DNA of 64,000 bases, from NCBI GenBank assembly GCA_014529385.2, contig CM043965.1, positions 67,389,690 through 67,453,689 on the forward strand. The letters are read 5' to 3'. How positions within the stretch are numbered: position 1 is the first letter of the stretch; the number at the start of each line of letters is the position of its first letter. This DNA is from Adiantum capillus-veneris. Its lineage: Eukaryota > Streptophyta > Polypodiopsida > Polypodiales > Pteridaceae. A model generated the notes under the pieces. It worked only from the letters and a program-made list of their open reading frames with translations. It searched no databases and had not been told where the DNA came from. The translations under genes and the position numbers were made by a program. Positions 1-9,967 of this stretch are shown here, piece by piece.

Positions 1-590
1 ACCCAAGGAACCACTCCCATTTATTTTTTCGTTTAGAGAAGCTTCAAGTACCCACACCCGACCTATTAGCCTCTCAGCACCCTCAGTATCAAGCCTCCAA
101 TACCAGCTCCCATCTTCATTGTCATGTCTTTGAAGGAAGATCGACATCGGATACACGAAATCCTAGATTTTAGAGTACCGGGATCTACTTGCCTCTTATG
201 CGGATATGGAAGGAGTTGGAGAAAGGACCCCTAACCCTCTTCTGCATTCGCATTCGCATGTAGCGTGCATCCACTTCCATCGACAAGGAACCCATGGTAA
301 TATTTTCGAGCATCTTTACCTTTCAGATTCACCTGCAATGTTTCCACGATCGGAGTATTTGAGGGGTCGTACTTGCTCGCAAGGCAGAGTCAGCATCAAG
401 GCTAGTATTCTGCGACAATAGTAAGGCTACCTAGCAACTCATATGGTCGGTGTTTACATCGCACCAGACCCACATCTGCAGTATCCACCCATTTGGAGGA
501 ATCTTGCATCGGAAGCAATCAGCTTCAGAAGTACAAAGAAGTATCCAAGATAGAAGTTCCGCAGTTGTGTCTCACCTTTAACAGGGGGGA
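1..590 (+). mobile_element. 3' internal end of a truncated LTR retrotransposon (H)
   Basis: No long reading frame or recognisable domain is present. The segment ends in a purine run (acagggggga, 581-590) directly before TGTCACGTG at 591, which is the arrangement of a polypurine tract followed by a 3' LTR. The 5' part of this element lies outside the window. The family is not identified. Confidence 0.5.
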
Positions 591-1600
591 TGTCACGTGT
601 GCACTTCACTTGCGCTACGTGGACAGTGGACATGCTTCTGCAACAGTCTAGCATAAGTCGTTAGCTTAGGACCTAGCCTGGCACTTTATGAGCCTTTGCA
701 TGCCCAGGCACATCATAGCTGCATACCCTCTCTTGCACAGTATAGCATTTAGGCACATAGGCATTACCGCGCGTGAACCACCTCTTAAAGTGCATTTTAT
801 TAATAAGTGACTTTTCATTTACCCTGTTGAGATGGCTGCCCAACCCAAGCATTTGTACCTATTTAACCAGCCCCTGGTGCACCATTAGAAGCCAGAGGAG
901 CATTGAAGATGCCTCTCAAGAACCAAGCAGTACCAAGCACCTGGGATGTCATCATCTCCAGCGTTTTCCAATTTCAGGTTTCAACCACAAGCATCAAGAG
1001 CATTTTCAGATATCAGCCCATTAGCTTTGACATCGTCGTTGTCGTCGACAACATAGAACCCCTCAGTGCCTCGTCGTCGTCGTCGACATAGAACCCATCA
1101 ATACCTCGTCATCGTCGGCATCGTTGTAGACATAGAACCCCTCAGTACCCCCTGCTCCTCCTCCTCGTCGTCGACATAGAACCCCTCAGTACCTCATCGT
1201 CGTCGACATAGAACCCATCAATACCTCTTCGTCGCGTCGACACAAAACCCATCAGTACCTCAACAACCCTCAGTACCCCACCATACCTCAATACGCCACA
1301 GTACCCATCGGTACCCAGTAGTACCTAGCATCAGTATCATCAGTACCATTAGCATCAGCATCTCAGTATTTAGCCTCATTGTATCAGCATTGTGCAAGAA
1401 TAAAGAAAGTACTTGCTCTAGCAACAAAGCAAGGGGCCCCTAGAGGGTTTGGGACCCGACATTCAGTGTCATCTCTCTTTTGTCTCTCTTTGCCTATCTC
1501 TCTCTTTCATTCAGATCAGTTCTCTCAAGTGAAGTAAAGTTCCCCTTGTGTTTGTGCGGAGTACTAGATCCGAGCTAAATCCTTAAACACTTCCTCTGCA
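591..1600 (+). repeat. 3' LTR of element H
   Basis: It begins TGTCACGTG right after a polypurine tract, the same start as the family A LTRs, although the body is different. It holds a 40-45 bp minisatellite (1028-1270) and an AATAAAG-type polyadenylation block near 1388, followed by a CT-rich stretch. The right edge is uncertain: it is abutted by a reverse-strand LTR whose inner end is near 1608. Confidence 0.45.
1028..1270 (+). repeat. Minisatellite, unit about 40-45 bp
   Basis: There are about six degenerate copies of a unit built from GACATAGAACCC, (C/A)TCA(G/A)TACCTC and a variable CGTCGTCGTC run. Copies differ mainly in the number of CGT/TCG triplets. The phrase CAGTACC continues less regularly to about 1370. 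The array lies inside the element H LTR. Confidence 0.75.
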
Positions 1601-1607
1601 CCTGCCA

Positions 1608-3115
1608 TGGACACTCTAAGCAAGAAATCAATAGCAACACACGAATTGAAACTGCAAAATCACAGAATTGGACTAGAGAGAGAGTGAGAGAGAGAGAGAG
1701 AGTCGACACAGCACAGCAGAGTTCCACGCCCAGACGCACTCGCCCCAAAAATGTTACGTGACACATCTAACCCTATTTGTCCGTGGACAAGCTACAGCAT
1801 AATAGGGTTCCGTCAGTCTAGTCAGTCTAGATTAGAAGTGATATGGCACTTTTGTGAGTCTATTTGTAGACCGTGCATGCCCAGTCACTTAGTATAGATG
1901 TATATCCTCTGGTTGCACACAACATGATCATAAGCATTCCCATCAGAATCCTTCAAGGGAATTTTCCAGTGCATTTAGCCTATTTTACCTATTTTTGACA
2001 TTTTTCACTTATTAATTTAAGTGACTTTTGTTGGAAAGTAGGTAGGGTAAATTGGGTAAGAAAATATATAAGCAAACCAAGGTTAGCACTAAACAGCAGA
2101 TGAGCAAGGAGAACAGCAAGCCATTGGCGACAGGTTCCCCCTCTCTCAGCAAGACTCCCCAATTCCCCTTGGGCGATTTCCCCATGCAAGTATCCCTAGC
2201 GTTTTGCATCATCACCAGCAGCCACCTTTTTTCCCTTGGCGTTTTTCAGCAACCCAAGATCGCCATAGCTTTCTGCACCTAGCGTTTCCAAAGCCAGCAT
2301 CACCCGCAGTGCCTTGGCGTTTCCAGCATCAAATCGCAGCATAAGGGCAGCATTTTCAGCATCAAAACGCAGCCACTATCAGCGTTTTTCCTCAACCAAA
2401 CCTGCGTTTTTCAGCAGCATAAAAACAGCCCCGAAATTCAGCGTTTGATTTGCAGCAGATTTCAGCCTTGAGCGTTTTTGGACAGCAGGTAAAGACATTC
2501 AGTTTTCAGCCCTATTGTCGGCCTCGTCATCCCCGTCGTCGTCGTCGACATAGTCTAGACTTGCATCAGTTTCATGCATCATCATTGTACCAATTTGTGC
2601 AATCAATCGTAGACCACTCTCGCCAACGAGAGTGGGGCCTTCGGAGGAGGGTTTTACAATAGACTCTGGTGCCGTATTCTCTTCTCTCTCTATCTCTCAG
2701 TCGCATACAATTGCACACACAGTGTCCACTCACTTCGTTCGTGATCATTGCACTCTCTCATTAAAGGTGGAAGGCTCTCCCTTCCATAAGAACAAAAAGG
2801 AACCTCGAGCACATTATGGAGCACTCATCTTGAGAAAGAACAACATTCATTCCGCTGCACCTTACAAAAAACTAGCGCCCCTTCCTGTATTTCTTTATTA
2901 TTTATAACTCCCGAGTGTCCTCTGTTCTCAGACTCTGCGTCCAACTGCTCTATAGGGTGAGGCCCCAAGGGCTCTTATAAACAGTACAAGGGTTGCCCAA
3001 AAGCAAAACCCCAAAATCATCTGCTCCCAAAAGCTAGCGCTAGAAACTCAAAAAGCTACTAATAAAAATTTCATATAGCAACAGCCGCGCAAGCATCCAT
3101 ACAATATGCCACATT
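1608..3115 (-). repeat. Reverse-strand LTR related to family C/D, split by a solo LTR
   Basis: On the reverse strand, the part at 2872-3115 carries the AATAAAGAAATA / GGGGCGC block seen in the other C/D-type LTRs. It continues after the inserted solo LTR at 1608-1751 (GGGGCGAGTGCG, GTCGAC, then a CT run). The reading GTGTCCA followed by TGGCAGG at 1601-1613 is a possible LTR end plus primer binding site. Most of the element it belonged to is gone. Confidence 0.5.
1752..2866 (+). repeat. Solo LTR of family A
   Basis: It runs from TGTTACGTGACAC to CACCTTACA and matches the two A1 LTRs along its length. The shared parts include the CCGTGGACAAGCTACAGC block, a TATA-like tatataagcaaac, repeated GCGTTTTT motifs and the 3' end with CATTCCGCTGCACC. 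It is flanked by AAAAA on both sides (1747-1751 and 2867-2871), consistent with a 5 bp target duplication. No internal region follows, so it is a recombination product. Its insertion point lies in the conserved GGCCCC...GCGCC block of another LTR. Confidence 0.8.
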
Positions 3116-3438
3116 AGCATGTCAGCGCGCTTTATGAAAATCATCCTCAGAGTTCAAGCTTTGGGGTTTTAGGGTTTTAGGACCCACTGCCGGTGCTCTT
3201 AACTTTTAAGTTCTTTAAGGTTCAATTCTACAATTTCTCTTGTCCATGCAACCATTTCTCTTCCAATTGGACATGCCACATCATCACTATGTGACAACCA
3301 CCACCTCCCCCACCTCTACCAGATACAATGGTTGGGGTCCATATGGTTTCCCCTATATCCAGATCCTGGATTTGCACCAAATCAACCAAAGAATTTCAAG
3401 AATGATGGAACTCAACAAAATTTTTCACCTTTTCTGGA

Positions 3439-4582
3439 GTGAAAGATAGGAAGAAAGCCTTACAGTTCTTGCAGCAATTTGACAACATCTATGCTTTGGG
3501 AAACTACACAAAAGAACCAAAGATCTCTCGAGTCGTGGGATTTCTCAAAGATAACGCTATGCAATGGTGGAGCTTCATAACTACCCAGCTGCATGCTCCC
3601 AAGGACTTGGCAGGCTTTCAAGAATATTTTTGACTGAAGCTACATACATCCCTATCTAAAGTAGAGCTTCTAGCAAAATGGGGTAACTTGAAAATGCTTG
3701 CCACAGAAACCATGGAAGACTACAACCAAAGATTTTTCGATGTTTACCTTCAAGTGTCTTTCTTCAAGCTGATTACCTTGAAGGACCAATGTGAGCAATA
3801 TACAATCGGGTTGCCATCACCCTTACAGGAATATTGTCTATCTAAACAAGTATCTACTATGCAAGAACTGATGGACCATGTTGCGGTTGATTGTAAACTT
3901 ATGAAAGGAAAATTGGAATTTGTTACGAAAGTGCAACCGATCAACACTTAGAATCCTTGACCACAACAAACAAATTCTCGAGATTCTCGTGCAACTCCAC
4001 TCAATCGGCAAGACCTCAATTGACTCAACGCCAATGAGACACCCTACTACAAGAAGGCCGATGCTTTGAATGTTTCCAAATGGGACACACTTACAACAAT
4101 TGTCCTACTAAAGGGGACACACCTCCAGCACAACCACCTGCAAAGAGAGCCAAAACTGTGGTGGGACTTGTCCCTGACATTTATGGCATCGCTCTTGAAG
4201 GTTCCAATGAATTACACCAAGCTTATGGAAAGATAAATGGCTTCAAGACACTTATTTTCTTCAACCTAGGAGCCACTAAAAATTTCATTCATCCAGAATT
4301 CCTGAAACAGATGGATTTTGAGTACGATCAACTCACTGGAGAACTTGAAGCCGAGCTAGCCACAAGGCAAACTCAAAAAGTTATACCTTTTATTGGTGCT
4401 CTTTCAATAACCATCCAAGGATACCATGGCAAAGCAGATTTCACATCATGCAGTTGGGCAATTGTGATGCTCTTTTGGGCATGCCTTGGCACAATAAGAA
4501 TGGCGCGACCATCTAGATTCGGAACCGCCCCATCACTTTGCAACATAACAACAAGCCAGTCGTCCTTAAAATTTGACTAACA
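3439..4582 (+). pseudogene. Decayed Ty3/gypsy gag-protease fragment (E)
   Basis: Three reading-frame pieces (3439-3633, 3688-3951, 4080-4580) resemble the gag and protease of the chromovirus at 22.4-27.4 kb. The first holds the gag core (LQQFDNIYALGNYT, then NAMQWWSF). The second continues it (TMEDYNQRF, YTIGLPSPLQEYC). A CCHC zinc knuckle (CFECFQMGHTYNNC) is at 4062-4103. The third has GLVPD and a retropepsin-like stretch in which the catalytic Asp is replaced (FNLGATKNFIHPE). Stops and frame changes separate the pieces. Nothing resembling reverse transcriptase or integrase follows. It is a non-functional relic. Confidence 0.75.
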
Positions 4583-4694
4583 AAAACCATCCCTGCATGA
4601 TTTTAAGTTTGATTTGTATTTAGATATTCTTTGAGCTTTGTTTGACAATACTGTTTGAAAAATTGTTTGAAATAGAAATGATCTGTTTTACACT
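4583..4694. other. AT-rich spacer between E and the F LTR
   Basis: This is an AT-rich stretch without a reading frame. It may be the remaining 3' noncoding part of fragment E. No clear polypurine tract is visible before 4695. Confidence 0.3.
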
Positions 4695-4818
4695 TGTAAC
4701 AAATAGCTGACGTGTCAACCTACTGAAGAACGGAGTTGTCGGTCGAGGGGCCTAAACCCTAAGAAGAACAAGTAACAGAAGAAGTGTCACAAAGTGATGA
4801 CGTGGTTGCTCGAGAGCA

Positions 4819-4957
4819 AAAACCCTAACCCTAATTTTTGCCAAAAACCCTAACTACTGAAACCCTAATTCTGGAAACCCTAACCCTAAAACCTGCAAAC
4901 CCTAATTCTGAAAACCCTAACCCTAAAACTACAAAAACCCTAACCCTAACCCTAAGG
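4819..4957 (+). repeat. Degenerate telomere-like CCCTAA repeats inside an LTR
   Basis: AACCCTAA occurs about twelve times in roughly 140 bp, partly in perfect tandem (CCCTAACCCTAACCCTAA near 4938-4956) and partly with short spacers. It resembles plant telomeric CCCTAAA, but most tandem units here are the 6-base form. It lies within the F 5' LTR, between the TGTCACAAAGTGATGACG and GTTGATGACGTGGCAGG landmarks. Confidence 0.75.
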
Positions 4958-5351
4958 GCAACAAGGAGATTTCCGAATATTGTGCTGGTTGATGACGTGG
5001 CAGGCTGCACGGATTTCTGTGATTTACGCTGGCAGCTTTTTGGCTTTGCTTTTGGACCAGATGCTTTTAAGTTTGAAGGCTTTTCACTTTAATTGCTTTT
5101 TAGGCCAAGGGCCTTTAAATATGAGGTTAGTGCACATTCTCTGGCATGCTTCCTGGAGAAGGTGCAGAGTCTGGAGTACCGGCTTGTACTTTGATGATGC
5201 AATATAAAGAAATACCGAAAGGGGCGCCAAGGTTTGGGGCCAATACTCTCTGGGTGGAATTCCGCCACTCCATGTTGCGTGTCATCTCTCTCTCTTTCAG
5301 TTCAATTGTTATTGAAGTGCTAAAAGTCTGTTCAGTCTGTTTTTATTGGCA

Positions 5352-6078
5352 CGTGGTGCCCGTCTTGTGACAGCACTTGTTTTGAACTTTTGGTGCCGAT
5401 TTGAGAATATTTGGTTTTGATGCTGCTTCTTATAATGTCTGAATATCTTTGGCATCCTATAATGTCTGAATATCTTTGGCACGGGCTTTCCTAAGAGGAG
5501 TGTTCATGTTTGATATAGAACCTCTAAACGACGCACACCAATGGTCTATGGAGCATTTAGTTGTAAGCAGAAAACCTCTAAATGACGCAAGTTGGTGGTC
5601 TAGGGTATTTGGAGCCTTCAAGCAACGCAAGCTACAGTCTGAGGAGCATTTCGTTGTATCAATCCTCTATTCTCAGGGCCCAGACCTTTTGGGTTATTTG
5701 CAAGGGGGAGTGACAAGGTAGTTGTTGAACACCTTCATGCCTAAGATTGTTTGTCTCGAAGGAGCGTTCAATGGAACTATTTGTTTTTATGTCTTGTAAC
5801 ATGCATCTGTAGGTATTTGTGTTGCATCGTGAAGTGTTAACCACTAAATATTCTTAATTGGGTGAGATTACCTAGGTATGTGCATCACAACACTTCTCTA
5901 AAGATCAACGCAGTCTAGGTGTGATGGCTGATTTTGCTACGCCAGAATATCAAGAGTTCCAACATAGAATGAGAAAATTGAATGACCCTCCGGATTGACC
6001 CTCTGGATACTTTTTATCTAACTTAAGTTGTTTTGCAAATGTAATCGCGGACGATTACTCTTCTTTCAAGAAGGGGGG
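5352..6078 (+). other. Internal region of element F
   Basis: About 0.73 kb with no recognisable protein. It contains a direct duplication of a ~27 bp unit (TATAATGTCTGAATATCTTTGGCA, twice in 5433-5482). A second, looser repeat pairs AACCTCTAAA(C/T)GACGCA with a nearby TGGTCTA (5519-5605). It ends with CGGACGATTACTCTTCTTTCAAG and a G-rich polypurine tract. Confidence 0.5.
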
Positions 6079-6322
6079 ATGTCACAAACTGCTGACGTGT
6101 CAACCACTGAAGACCAAGAGTGTTAAAACTCCATGAGCCTAACCCTAGCCTAACCTGCAAATCTCGGTCGAGGGCCTAAAATGGCAAAAGAAAGAGAAAC
6201 ACAGAAGCTTTACCAACTTATGAAGTCATCGCGAGTGGCCCAAATTATTAATGGGTTAGGATTCCTAATCCCCCAACAACTTTCAAGAACCGGCTGAGGG
6301 GCCTAAAACCTAAAATAAAGCA

Positions 6323-6514
6323 GGACACACTTACTTGCGTAAAAGCTGATGACGTGGCACGTTGTACAAAACATTCCACGTTTTGTGATGAGAGTTGATG
6401 ATGTGGCAAGAGTATATAGGACACATTCACTTGCGTAAAAATTGATGACGTGGCACGTTGTACAAAAAATTCCTGTTTTGTGGTGAGAGCTGATGATGTG
6501 GCAATAGTGTACAG
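6323..6514 (+). repeat. Two-copy ~96 bp tandem duplication in the F 3' LTR
   Basis: Units at about 6323-6418 and 6419-6514 each read GGACACA..TTGCGTAAAA, then TGATGACGTGGCACGTTGTACAAAA, a TTTTGTG(A/G)TGAGAG segment, and GATGATGTGGCAA. They differ at scattered positions. Each unit carries one TGACGTGGCA motif, so the duplication doubles a bZIP-type site in the putative LTR promoter. Confidence 0.75.
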
Positions 6515-6807
6515 GCAGCCCTTTAGACACTTACTTTTGGACCAAATGGTTTTAGAAGTGTTGCTTTTCATGTAATTGCATTTGTACAAGCCAAGAATCT
6601 TTAAATATGCGATGTGACCTCTCTCTCTTTATTAAAAACTTGGACACACCAAGCCGAGAATCTGGCACGACACACAAGAGAATCACTTAAAAACACTTCA
6701 TAAACTTAATCACAATTCACTTGAGTCGACACGCCCGGCGTAGTTCTGTGCCTTGAGGTATTGGCCCCAAAAGCTGGCGCCCCTTTCGATATTTATTTTT
6801 ATATTAA

Positions 6808-7984
6808 TGTCACATGACACACCCAACCCTATGTGTCCGTGGACAAGCTACAGCATGATCAGGGTTCAGTCAATCCAGTCAGTCTAGATTAGAAGTGATC
6901 TTGCACTTTTGTGAGTCTTCGTAAACCGTGCATGCCCTATCACTTAGTGTAGATGCATGTCTCTGGTTGCACATAGCATGATCATTAGTATTCCCACCAG
7001 AATCCATCAGATTCCATCAGGGGAATTTTCCAGTGCGACATTTTTCACTTATTATTTTTAAGTGACTTTCCAACAAAAGTAGGTAGGGCAATTTTGTTAA
7101 GTTTGTATATAAGCAAACTAGAGCTAGCACTAAATGGCAGAAGAGGCAACAGGAGCCAAGCTCAGCAGGCAACTTCTCAACAAGACCTTGGCGGTTTCCC
7201 CCACCAAGCAAGAAGACCATCGCCATCAGACCCCTTCCACTAGCGTTTTTGGAAAAGCTGCACCAGCCTGGCGTTTTTGCATCAGCAACTTCCCTCGCTA
7301 GAATCAAGCCCATCCTAGCGTTTTGCATCATCATCCCTCGCCGGAAGAAGCAGACAAGCTAGCGTTTTTGAAAACCCATTAGCCTAGCGTTTTCAGCCAT
7401 TATGACCTCAGCCTGCAGAGATTTCAGCAACAGATAAAGACCAACAAGATTCAACCTAAAGTGTGGCAAATTCAACCCGGTAAGAACCTCAGTTTTCAGC
7501 CCTAAACCTGCAGATTTTCAGCATCAAAGCCCACAGAAAACAGCCGCCAAATCAGCGTTTTTGGACTAGTCGCAGATTTCAGCCCATAGCGTTTTTGGAC
7601 AGCAGTAGAAAGATTGCAGATTTCAACCCTTAGGTCGACTTCGCCATCACCGTCGTCGTCATCGATCTAGCCTAGACTTGCATGAGTCACATGCATTCAG
7701 TTTGTACCAGTTTGTGCAATCGATCGTAGACCACTCTCGCCAACGAGAGTGGGGCCTTCGGAGGAAGGTTTTACAACAGTCTCTGGTGTCGTATTCTCTT
7801 CTCTCTCTATCTCTCGGTCTCATACACTTGCACGCACAGTGTCCATTCACTTTGTTTGTGATCATAGCATTCTCTCATTAAGAACGGAAGGCTCTCCCTT
7901 CCATAAGAACAAAAGGAACCTTGAGCACAGTTCGGAGCACTCATCTTGAGCAAAGCACAAACATTCATTCCGCTGCACGTAACA
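6808..7984 (+). repeat. 5' LTR of A1
   Basis: 1177 bp, TGTCACATGACAC to GCACGTAACA. It contains a TATA-like tatataagcaaac near 7108, a run of degenerate GCGTTTTTG(G/C)A motifs (7240-7610), and a CATTAAGAACGGAAGGCTCTCC block near the 3' end that is shared by all family A LTRs. Confidence 0.88.
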
Positions 7985-7998
7985 TTGGTATCAGATCT
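7985..7998 (+). promoter_or_regulatory. Primer binding site of A1
   Basis: TTGGTATCAGATC directly follows the 5' LTR. It differs by one base from the TGGTATCAGAGC used by many plant elements primed by initiator Met tRNA. Confidence 0.75.
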
Positions 7999-8582
7999 TT
8001 GGCAGTGTTCTGTATCACTCAAGGAGGGAACCACAAGAATCACAAGAATTTTCGATTCCTAATCGTGTTTTTGAAGAGTGACAGGAATCCCACGAAAGAA
8101 GGGCTTGTCCAGCCTCCCCTTTGTGTCTCTTTTCACTCATCGAGAGCGGACCGTGCACTTAGCGGCCGGCCAATGGACATGAGGTGGGAAAAAGCAACCT
8201 TAATGTGAGCGCAAGGCCGCCAAGGGGTGCACCCGCAGAAAAGAGCAGAACTCGGGTGAAGAGAAGATTCTTCTCAAACACAGATTGCAAGCGAAAGAAA
8301 ACCTCAAGAACCCCAAGAACCAAGATCCCCAGGAACCCAAGTTCCTCTTGAACTTAAGAACTCAAGAACCCTCAAGAAACCAAGTTCCTCGTGAACTTAA
8401 GAACCCAAGACCACAAGAACCCACAAGAACCTACGACTTCAGTGGATGGTCATCACTCGAAGCGGAATGGATACTTCACTTAGAGGTGGTGAGCATGAGA
8501 GAGGTGACGAAGAATTTTCCCCACCAAGAGGTTTTTCCGCCCTCCCCCTTTCCCATCTACGACAAGGATTGCACTAACTCCT

Positions 8583-9956
8583 ATGGAGGCTTTCGACAAG
8601 AGGATGATAGACACGCAGTTAGAAAGAATCGCAGCCATCGAGCGTAAGTACCAAGAAAGAATGGCAGTCATCGCCCGTGCGAGCGAGCAAGCCCGCTTGG
8701 AAGCCAAAGTAAGAAAAGCAAAAAGAGAAGCAGAAAGAAAGGCCGACTTGGAGCGTGAGCGTGAGCAAGCGCGCTTGGCGGCCAAACAGAGCACTCGACA
8801 CATGAAAGAGATGTTGCGACTCTTTTCTCAAGTTCAAGCACAGATGCAAGAGATTCGGGAAAAGGAGACTCTTTCAGTCTCTTCTTCTCCAAAGCATGAC
8901 ACACAGGATTTGCATGATTATGAGAAGCATGAGGATGATTTGATTGACAATGATGAGCATGATGATTTGGATGACAATGACAAGCATGATGATTTGCATG
9001 ATCAAGATGTGATTTCTCACAAGCATGAGGATTTTCATGAAGATGATGTGATTGTTCACAAGGATGATGTGTTAGTGGATGCTTTTTCTAGCGAAGCTAA
9101 CCTCGTTGCAGATTCGATCAATCACGAAGGATCGATCTTGGCTCTCGAGTTGAGGTCCAAAGAACCCCCTCAAGAAGAAGCGATCTTGGCTCTCGAGCCT
9201 AGGTCCAAAGAACCCTTACAGGAAGTATTATGTGTTCACATGATTGATACGCACGCATTGTACAAGTGTTTCATTCGTGATCGTTTCCTGTATTTTAGTC
9301 AGCATCTTTATGAGATCCCTTTTCCTAGGCATGACATATTGTATGTTGAGCACGTTTCACTCATGGATGAGCACGAATGTATGCGGATTTTTCATGAAAA
9401 GCTGCATTCAAGGAAGGCACATTCCATGTCTCTTCCTTGGTATGACACAGTACCCGAAAGAGCACATGAAAGTATGAGCACCAAGCATGGGCATTTCCAT
9501 TGTAAATTGCCACAGTTGATTGCTTTAGATCAAAAGAGGAAGATTCGATCTCATTGTTTGCGTGTGTGTGGTGGACGATTTGTCATTCCGTCTCTTTGTT
9601 CATCCACATTGCATGCACAGTCTATTAGGACAAGATTTTTTCCACTCACTTTACATGGAATAGGTATGTTCATGGTTTTGTGTCGGAAGTGGTTTCAGGA
9701 ATTTTCAACCATGGAGATTCTTGAAGAAGAAAGAAGCACGACTCTAGACGAAGTTGAAGCATCGAAGGAGCCACAGGAGACTTTGTGTCGCTTTCGGCGC
9801 GGCCCAAAGAAGCAAGCGTTGCAGACCTTTATGAAGTTCAAGTACCGCACGACCCACACATCAGAGTGGGCCGGCGAAGAGTCCCTTCCAGGATTCCGAA
9901 TGCTATTGGCGATCTCCCGCGACGCCATACAGTTCGGTACTAGTACCTCACTTTGA
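8583..9956 (+). CDS. 457-residue protein of A1: coiled coil, His/Asp-rich repeats, unknown C-terminal region
   Basis: The function is not recognised. Residues 1 to ~95 are rich in Arg/Glu/Lys/Ala with heptad-like spacing (for example KAKREAERKADLERERE) and should form a coiled coil. Residues ~105-165 are acidic, with repeated HDDL/HEDD/DDVI phrases. A Cys/His/aromatic-containing stretch follows, then a basic segment (FRRGPKKQALQTFMKFKY) and a hydrophobic end. The stop is a few bases before the polypurine tract. Comparison with A2 shows that the N-terminus equals the start of the A2 gag frame, and that everything from VQAQMQEIREKETLS on equals the region after the A2 protease. A1 therefore lacks the gag core and protease by an internal deletion that stays in frame. 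An upstream frame (8285-8647) matches the earlier part of the A2 gag leader, so a one-base shift near 8575 separates them. Confidence 0.7.
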   Translation: MEAFDKRMIDTQLERIAAIERKYQERMAVIARASEQARLEAKVRKAKREAERKADLEREREQARLAAKQSTRHMKEMLRLFSQVQAQMQEIREKETLSVSSSPKHDTQDLHDYEKHEDDLIDNDEHDDLDDNDKHDDLHDQDVISHKHEDFHEDDVIVHKDDVLVDAFSSEANLVADSINHEGSILALELRSKEPPQEEAILALEPRSKEPLQEVLCVHMIDTHALYKCFIRDRFLYFSQHLYEIPFPRHDILYVEHVSLMDEHECMRIFHEKLHSRKAHSMSLPWYDTVPERAHESMSTKHGHFHCKLPQLIALDQKRKIRSHCLRVCGGRFVIPSLCSSTLHAQSIRTRFFPLTLHGIGMFMVLCRKWFQEFSTMEILEEERSTTLDEVEASKEPQETLCRFRRGPKKQALQTFMKFKYRTTHTSEWAGEESLPGFRMLLAISRDAIQFGTSTSL

Positions 9957-9967
9957 AAAGGAGGGGA
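9956..9967 (+). promoter_or_regulatory. Polypurine tract of A1
   Basis: aaaaggagggga lies immediately upstream of the 3' LTR start TGTCACGTGAC at 9968. This is the expected plus-strand priming site. Confidence 0.75.

Larger units (their letters stand above)
4695..6635 (+). mobile_element. Short non-autonomous LTR element F (TRIM/LARD-like)
   Basis: The 5' LTR is at about 4695-5351, followed by a candidate primer binding site TGGTGCCCGTC near 5354. A ~0.7 kb internal region without recognisable coding capacity follows, then a polypurine tract (aagggggga, ending 6078) and a second LTR from 6079. The right LTR breaks off near 6635, where reverse-strand element D begins. The two LTRs share landmarks (GCTGACGTGTCAACC, TCGGTCGAGGGGCCTAAA, TTTAAATATG) but have diverged strongly, so the pairing is an inference. 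The internal end (CGATTAC...TTTCAAGAAGGGGGGA) matches that of elements C and D, so F is a relative of that family. Confidence 0.55.

Noticed and set aside
1028-1270. Possible CRISPR-like array
   Set aside because: Units are adjacent and degenerate, with no unique spacers. It is a plain minisatellite in a eukaryotic LTR.
2450-2907. Frames at 2450-2907, 7678-7949 and 10773-11134 that look conserved between positions
   Set aside because: The similarity is nucleotide homology of family A LTRs. Frames differ between copies and no start or domain is preserved.
6248-6589. Reverse frames with repeated VQRATSS.FTQV phrases considered as a repeat protein
   Set aside because: The repetition comes from the 96 bp tandem duplication in an LTR.
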